This document shows, piece after piece, positions 60,060 to 64,000 of a stretch of DNA of 64,000 bases. The translations under genes and the position numbers were made by a program. The stretch is from Planctomycetota bacterium. Lineage in GTDB: Bacteria > Planctomycetota > B15-G4. Position 1 is the first letter of the stretch. Each line of letters starts with the position of its first letter. The stretch covers positions 1 through 64,000 of the forward strand of contig JAJDEO010000061.1 in NCBI GenBank assembly GCA_029259745.1, given 5' to 3'. A model generated the notes under the pieces. The model ran no database searches and had not been told where the DNA came from. It was given only the letters and a program-made list of their open reading frames with translations.

Positions 60060-60998
60060 ATGCGCACGACCCCTTCGATCCTCGCGGCTGTCTTGTGTGT
60101 CCCGTTCACCCTCGCCGGTCCGTCTGCACCCACCGCGGCCAACGCCCAGCCCGGCGAGATCACGCTCCACGCCGTCGCGAGTGACGGCGCACTGCGCTGG
60201 TTCCGTGTCTCGGTGCCGGCGGACGCCGCTCCCGGCGAGCCGCTGCCCGTGGTCCTCGGCTTCCACGGTGGCGGCGGCAACGCCCTGCAGTTCGGCGAGT
60301 CGTCGGGGCTCATCGAGGCATGTGACGAACGCGGCGTGTTGCTCGTGTTGCCCGAAGGGAGCGGTGCTCTCGGTGGACCGCCGCTGTTCATGCTGCAGAC
60401 CTGGAACGTCGAGGCGTGTTGTGCCTTTGCGGCCAAGAACGACATCGACGACGTGCAGTTCGTCGCCGACCTGCTCGACGAGCTCGACGCCATCTGGAGC
60501 GTCGACGCCGAGCGCGTCTTCGCGACAGGCATGTCGAACGGCGGGATGATGTCGTACCGCGTCGGCACGGAGCTCAGCGATCGCATCGCGGCGATTGCGC
60601 CAGTGGCCGCGTGCAACTTCAGCGACGACGTCCCGGCCGTGCCCGTTCCCGTCATGGCGATTCACGGTGCGCTCGACGACAATGTTCCTTACCAGGGCGG
60701 GCTCGGAAGCGGCGTCAGCGGCACCGAAATGGTGGGACAGCTCGAGAGCTTGATGCCCTTCTTCAGCGCCAACGAGTCGCTCGTCGACGCGATCCCGGAG
60801 CGCAGTGTCGGCGCCGCCGAGCTGCACGTGCTCCCGTCGCCACTCGGCGCGCCGATCCACTACTGGTGGCTGCGCGACCACGGTCACGCCTGGCCCGGTG
60901 GCGACGCGCCGGCGCTTGCGCCGGAAGAGCCGACGACCGACGACATCGACGCGAACGAAGAGATCCTGCGCTTCTTCCTCGATGTCGTGACGCCCTGA
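60060..60998 (+). CDS. Secreted esterase of the PHB depolymerase/LpqC family
   Basis: The product has 312 residues. ATG 60060 follows CTGGAG and the signal peptide ends near ANAQP. The alpha/beta hydrolase core is complete: LPVVLGFHGGGGNALQFGE (oxyanion region), nucleophile GMSNGGMMSYRVG, Asp in MAIHGALDDNVPYQGG and His in HGHAWPGG. Relatives hydrolyse polyhydroxybutyrate, feruloyl or acetyl esters. Substrate not determined. It follows the stress module by 82 bases and may have its own promoter. Confidence 0.88.
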   Translation: MRTTPSILAAVLCVPFTLAGPSAPTAANAQPGEITLHAVASDGALRWFRVSVPADAAPGEPLPVVLGFHGGGGNALQFGESSGLIEACDERGVLLVLPEGSGALGGPPLFMLQTWNVEACCAFAAKNDIDDVQFVADLLDELDAIWSVDAERVFATGMSNGGMMSYRVGTELSDRIAAIAPVAACNFSDDVPAVPVPVMAIHGALDDNVPYQGGLGSGVSGTEMVGQLESLMPFFSANESLVDAIPERSVGAAELHVLPSPLGAPIHYWWLRDHGHAWPGGDAPALAPEEPTTDDIDANEEILRFFLDVVTP

Positions 60999-61098
60999 AC
61001 ACGGCTTGTTCATGGAGGATCGAGGGCTCGGAGAAGCAGCGTTGAGCATCGACCTCCATGAACACGTCGGGCGAGCGCACAACTGCTACGCTGGCCCG

Positions 61099-62034
61099 AT
61101 GAAGGTTTCCGCCGGCCATGCGATCCTCGTTGCAGCAACGCTTGTGCTTGGAGCGTGTTCGTCGCGCGAACCCGCCGTCGAGTCCGCGCAAGAGCCGACA
61201 CGTGTCTTTCTCACCGCGATCACGTCCCTCGATCTGCTCGACGACATCGAGCCGCTGATTCATGCGCGCATCCCCGGTGTGGGTGACATCACGCTGCTCA
61301 TCGACACGGGCGCCGAGTTCTCGTGGATCGACGACGCGTTCGCAAGGCGCGTCGGGTTGCCGCGCGGAGCCCTGGGTGCGACGCTCCGAGACATCCAGGG
61401 CTTGGAGTCACAGATCGCGGAGCGCTGCTTTGTCGACGAACTCGAGATCGGTGAGGCGATCGTCACCAACTTCAAGCCGCCGCTCTTCGACACGCTCACC
61501 GAGCACGTCGACGGAGCGCTTGGGCAAGACATCCTCTCGGTGCTGGACGTGGTCGTCGACGGACCAGCGAAGCGCCTGATCCTGATCCCACGCGGCACAT
61601 GGGACCAGGCCGTGCGAACGCTGATGGAGCCGGGGAACGTCGCGTACGGATACGCGCTCGACGCCGACGTGAGCATCCCGACGATCCAGGTCGCTGTCGG
61701 CGAACTCGAGGGCGCGCAGGCGTTCGAGATCGACACGGGCTCAGCGCCGATGACATTCGCCCCGGCGCTCGCCGCGCAGCTCGGCCTCGAACCGACGGAG
61801 ATCGCGCCGTCGTGGGGGCTCAGTCACGTGGCTGTCGACGTGCCGTTCTACGACGTGCAGGGCCTGGCGCTCGAGGCGCTGAATGTTTCAGGCGTGGCGC
61901 ACGAGGCCCCCGAGAGCCGCCTCGGTTGGGGCGTCCTCCAGAACCTCGTCAGCGTGTTCCCGGCCGGCGGCAAGAAGGCGCTGCTCTTCATCGACCCGAC
62001 GTGGCGTGCAGCCTGGGTGCCGACCGCGCGCTGA
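61099..62034 (+). CDS. Aspartic-protease-like (retropepsin-fold) lipoprotein with two DTG motifs
   Basis: The product has 311 residues. From ATG 61099 it has a lipoprotein signal (lipobox VLGAC). An in-frame ATG at 61006 would bury the signal behind 31 residues. Two D-T-G catalytic-loop motifs occur, LLIDTGAEFSWI near the start and EIDTGSAPMTFAP near residue 215, each followed by a pattern of beta strands. This resembles two retropepsin-like halves, as in some bacterial aspartyl proteases. Several members of the family are inactive. It converges on the ABC-F gene with a 3-base gap. Confidence 0.83.
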   Translation: MKVSAGHAILVAATLVLGACSSREPAVESAQEPTRVFLTAITSLDLLDDIEPLIHARIPGVGDITLLIDTGAEFSWIDDAFARRVGLPRGALGATLRDIQGLESQIAERCFVDELEIGEAIVTNFKPPLFDTLTEHVDGALGQDILSVLDVVVDGPAKRLILIPRGTWDQAVRTLMEPGNVAYGYALDADVSIPTIQVAVGELEGAQAFEIDTGSAPMTFAPALAAQLGLEPTEIAPSWGLSHVAVDVPFYDVQGLALEALNVSGVAHEAPESRLGWGVLQNLVSVFPAGGKKALLFIDPTWRAAWVPTAR

Positions 62035-62037
62035 GCG

Positions 62038-63879
62038 CTACTTGAGCTCTTCGAGCTGCGCGTCGAACTTCGCACGCAGCGCCTCGAGCTTGTCGGAGTG
62101 CTTCTCGAGGTCGGCGAACTCGACGTCGATCGCCTTGCGATCCTTGCCGAGCCGCGCCGAGAGCTTGGCGATCTCGCCGTTGTCGCCCTTGTCGACGGCC
62201 TGCAGCATCTGCGCGTCGAGCAGCTTGACCTGCTCCTCGAGCTTCGTGATGCGATTCTCGCAGGCCGACACGAGTTTCTTGATCGGCGCCGTGGCCTTGC
62301 TGCGCGCCGTGACGACCTCGGCCCGCAGGCGGCGCAGCTCCTTCTTGTCGCGCTTCTGCGCCTTGCCCTTCTTCTTCGTGCTGCGTTCACCGGCCTCGCT
62401 CTGCCAGCCGATGCGCTCGAGGAAATCGACGTAGCCGCTCTCGAAGAGCTGCGCCTTGCCGCCGTCGAAGATGATGAGTCGGTTGGCCAGGCGCTCGAGG
62501 ATCATCTCGCTGTGCGTCACCATGACGACGGCGCCGGGGAACTCGTCGACAGCGTCGAGCAGGCCTTCGATCGACTCGATGTCGAGGTGGTTCGTGGGCT
62601 CGTCGAGCAGCAGCAGGTTCGACGGCTCGCAGAGCAGTTTGCCGAGCAGCACGCGACTGCGCTCGCCGCCCGACAGCACGTCGATCTTCTTGATCGCATC
62701 GTCGCCGCGGAACATCAGCAGCCCCGCGAGGCTGCGCACGCCGGTGCGCGTGAGGTCGGGCTGCACGGCGATGAGCTCTTCCTCGATCGTGTTGCCGTCG
62801 GTGAGCCGCGCGATGTTCGTCTGTCCGAAGTAGGCCATGGCCGTGTTCGGGTTGCTCTTCACGACGCCGCCCTTCGGCTTCAGCTCGTCGGCGAGCAGGT
62901 TCAGCAGCGTCGTCTTGCCGCGGCCGTTCGGACCGATGATGGCGATGCGGTCGCCCTTGTCGATCGTGAACGACAGGTCCTTCATGAGCTCGGGCCCGCC
63001 GTCGAAGCCGAATCGGAGGTCTTCCACCGTAATCATCGTGCTGGCGTGGAAGGGCGCGGTGTTGAAGTGGAACTTCAGGTCTTGGTCGCTGTCGAGTGCC
63101 TCCATGCGCCCGCGCTTCTCGAGCGCCTTGACGCGCGACTGCACGAGCGTGGCCTTCGACGCCTTGCTGCGGAACCGTTCGATGAAGCGCTCTTCCTGCG
63201 CGCGCTTCTTCTCCTCGTTCTGGCGCGTGTTCTCGTAGACCTCCTCCTCCATGTGGATCTGCTCGTAGAGCTTCTCCACACTCCCTTCCATGCGCCGCAG
63301 CTCGCCGCGATGGATCGCCATCGAGTGCGTCGTGACACCAGACAGGAAGCGGCGATCGTGCGTGATCACGATCATCTCGCCGGGCCACTTGCACAGGAAG
63401 CGCGTGAGCCAACGCGTCGATGTGATGTCGAGGTAGTTGGTGGGCTCGTCGAGCAGCATCAGGTTGGGCTGGGCGACGAGCACCTTCGCCAGGTTGACGC
63501 GGATCTGGAAGCCGCCCGAGAAATCGCTCGCCGGACGGTCGAGATCCTCGCGCGAGAACCCGAGACCCATCAGCGCGGCCTCGGCGCGGTAGCTCTCCTC
63601 GGCGACGCGATCGCCGAGCACCGTCTGCACCTCGGCCAGCACGCTCGCTTCCTTGAACTCCAGATGCTGCGAGAGGTGCCCGACCGTGTAGCCCTTGGGC
63701 ATGATGATCTGCCCGTCGTCGGGCTGCTCCTCGCCCGTGAGCATCCGGAACAGAGTCGTCTTGCCGTGCCCGTTACGCCCGACGAGGCCGAGGCGCTCTC
63801 CCGGCGTCATGAGGAACGAGACACCGTCGAAAACGACCTGGTTGCCGTAAGACTTGACGAGATTCTGGACGTTGATCAT
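62038..63879 (-). CDS. ABC-F family ATPase (Uup/EttA-like)
   Basis: The product has 613 residues from ATG 63879 (MINVQNLVKSYGN). It has two ABC cassettes: GLVGRNGHGKTTL with the signature FSGGFQIRVNLA and LMLLDEPTNYLD, then IIGPNGRGKTTL with LSGGERSRV and LLLLDEPTNHLD. No membrane segments are present. A charged linker between the cassettes (EEEVYENTRQNEEKKRAQEE) and a C-terminal coiled coil are typical of ABC-F proteins, which act on the ribosome as translation factors or antibiotic protection proteins. The closest subgroup (Uup, YheS or other) could not be decided. The remaining 121 bases to the window end hold no gene. Confidence 0.94.
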   Translation of the reverse strand: MINVQNLVKSYGNQVVFDGVSFLMTPGERLGLVGRNGHGKTTLFRMLTGEEQPDDGQIIMPKGYTVGHLSQHLEFKEASVLAEVQTVLGDRVAEESYRAEAALMGLGFSREDLDRPASDFSGGFQIRVNLAKVLVAQPNLMLLDEPTNYLDITSTRWLTRFLCKWPGEMIVITHDRRFLSGVTTHSMAIHRGELRRMEGSVEKLYEQIHMEEEVYENTRQNEEKKRAQEERFIERFRSKASKATLVQSRVKALEKRGRMEALDSDQDLKFHFNTAPFHASTMITVEDLRFGFDGGPELMKDLSFTIDKGDRIAIIGPNGRGKTTLLNLLADELKPKGGVVKSNPNTAMAYFGQTNIARLTDGNTIEEELIAVQPDLTRTGVRSLAGLLMFRGDDAIKKIDVLSGGERSRVLLGKLLCEPSNLLLLDEPTNHLDIESIEGLLDAVDEFPGAVVMVTHSEMILERLANRLIIFDGGKAQLFESGYVDFLERIGWQSEAGERSTKKKGKAQKRDKKELRRLRAEVVTARSKATAPIKKLVSACENRITKLEEQVKLLDAQMLQAVDKGDNGEIAKLSARLGKDRKAIDVEFADLEKHSDKLEALRAKFDAQLEELK

Positions 63880-64000
63880 GGGCCTGCGCGAGAAGGTCGG
63901 GCCGCACAGCCTACGGAACCGCCGAGGCAGGCGAAACGGCTGCGAGAGCGCCAGTCGCTGCTCGGCTCGACCGCCCGTCACGGCGAGGTCGTTCGGGGGC

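Noticed and set aside
1..64000. Search for CRISPR arrays, IS elements, phage genes and tRNAs
   Set aside because: No regularly spaced repeats, transposase motifs or TpsiC arm patterns were seen. This was by eye only; tRNAscan or a repeat finder could show otherwise.

Overview
The window is high-GC, densely packed bacterial DNA, and nearly all of it is coding. It looks like chromosome from a Planctomycetota-like bacterium (inference). The grounds are many secreted proteins and lipoproteins, a CRTAC1-type FG-GAP/ASPIC-UnbV protein beside a TPR lipoprotein, a formylglycine-generating-enzyme-like protein, a membrane-anchored sulfatase-superfamily protein, several ECF sigma factors with small membrane partners, and many stop/start overlaps (ATGA, GTGA). 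I saw no rRNA, tRNA, insertion sequence, phage gene or CRISPR array.

Layout. 1-2641: tail of a secreted protein, a TPR lipoprotein and an ASPIC/UnbV lipoprotein. 3259-7525: probable operon of a DegT-type aminotransferase, asparagine synthase, oligoribonuclease and an EVE-domain protein with a histone-like tail. 7597-9465: di-haem cytochrome c peroxidase and a SIMPL-domain protein. 9538-11666 (minus): ECF sigma factor, membrane anti-sigma-like protein and a secretin-N-like protein. 11833-13785 (minus): PA/M28/PDZ peptidase. 14037-18667: ABC transporter operon in which an FtsX-type permease and an ATPase are linked to a ZnuA-like lipoprotein and a cupin. 18693-19862 (minus): ATP-grasp protein. 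20217-26106: complete tripartite RND efflux operon. 26143-29694 (minus): methyltransferase, membrane sulfatase-like protein and TPR protein.

29935-32870 (minus) is the most interesting region. A clear cobalamin riboswitch lies in the leader of a secreted propeller-like protein, which is followed by a second exported protein with a cell-surface type of domain. No metabolic or TonB gene is present, so this resembles a BtuG/BtuH-like surface B12 capture pair (inference).

32981-36956: acyl-CoA dehydrogenase, a BY-kinase-like ATPase and EPSP synthase. 37207-49109: a long operon for a type II secretion/type IV pilus-like machine: major pilin, GspL- (PilM-PilN-), GspM- and GspC-like proteins, GspE ATPase, GspF, secretin, TPR lipoprotein, minor pilins and a DUF5658-like protein. 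Two strong tandem RNA hairpins separate the major pilin from the machinery genes, and a PilZ protein converges on the operon end. 49673-53816: small lipoprotein, Nudix hydrolase, a 57-residue membrane protein overlapping a hypothetical gene, and the FGE-like protein. 53937-57943: RecG and an M1 aminopeptidase. 58137-59977: stress-sensing module of two periplasmic Spy/CpxP-like proteins flanking an ECF sigma factor and a membrane protein. 60060-63879: esterase, aspartic-protease-like lipoprotein and an ABC-F ATPase.
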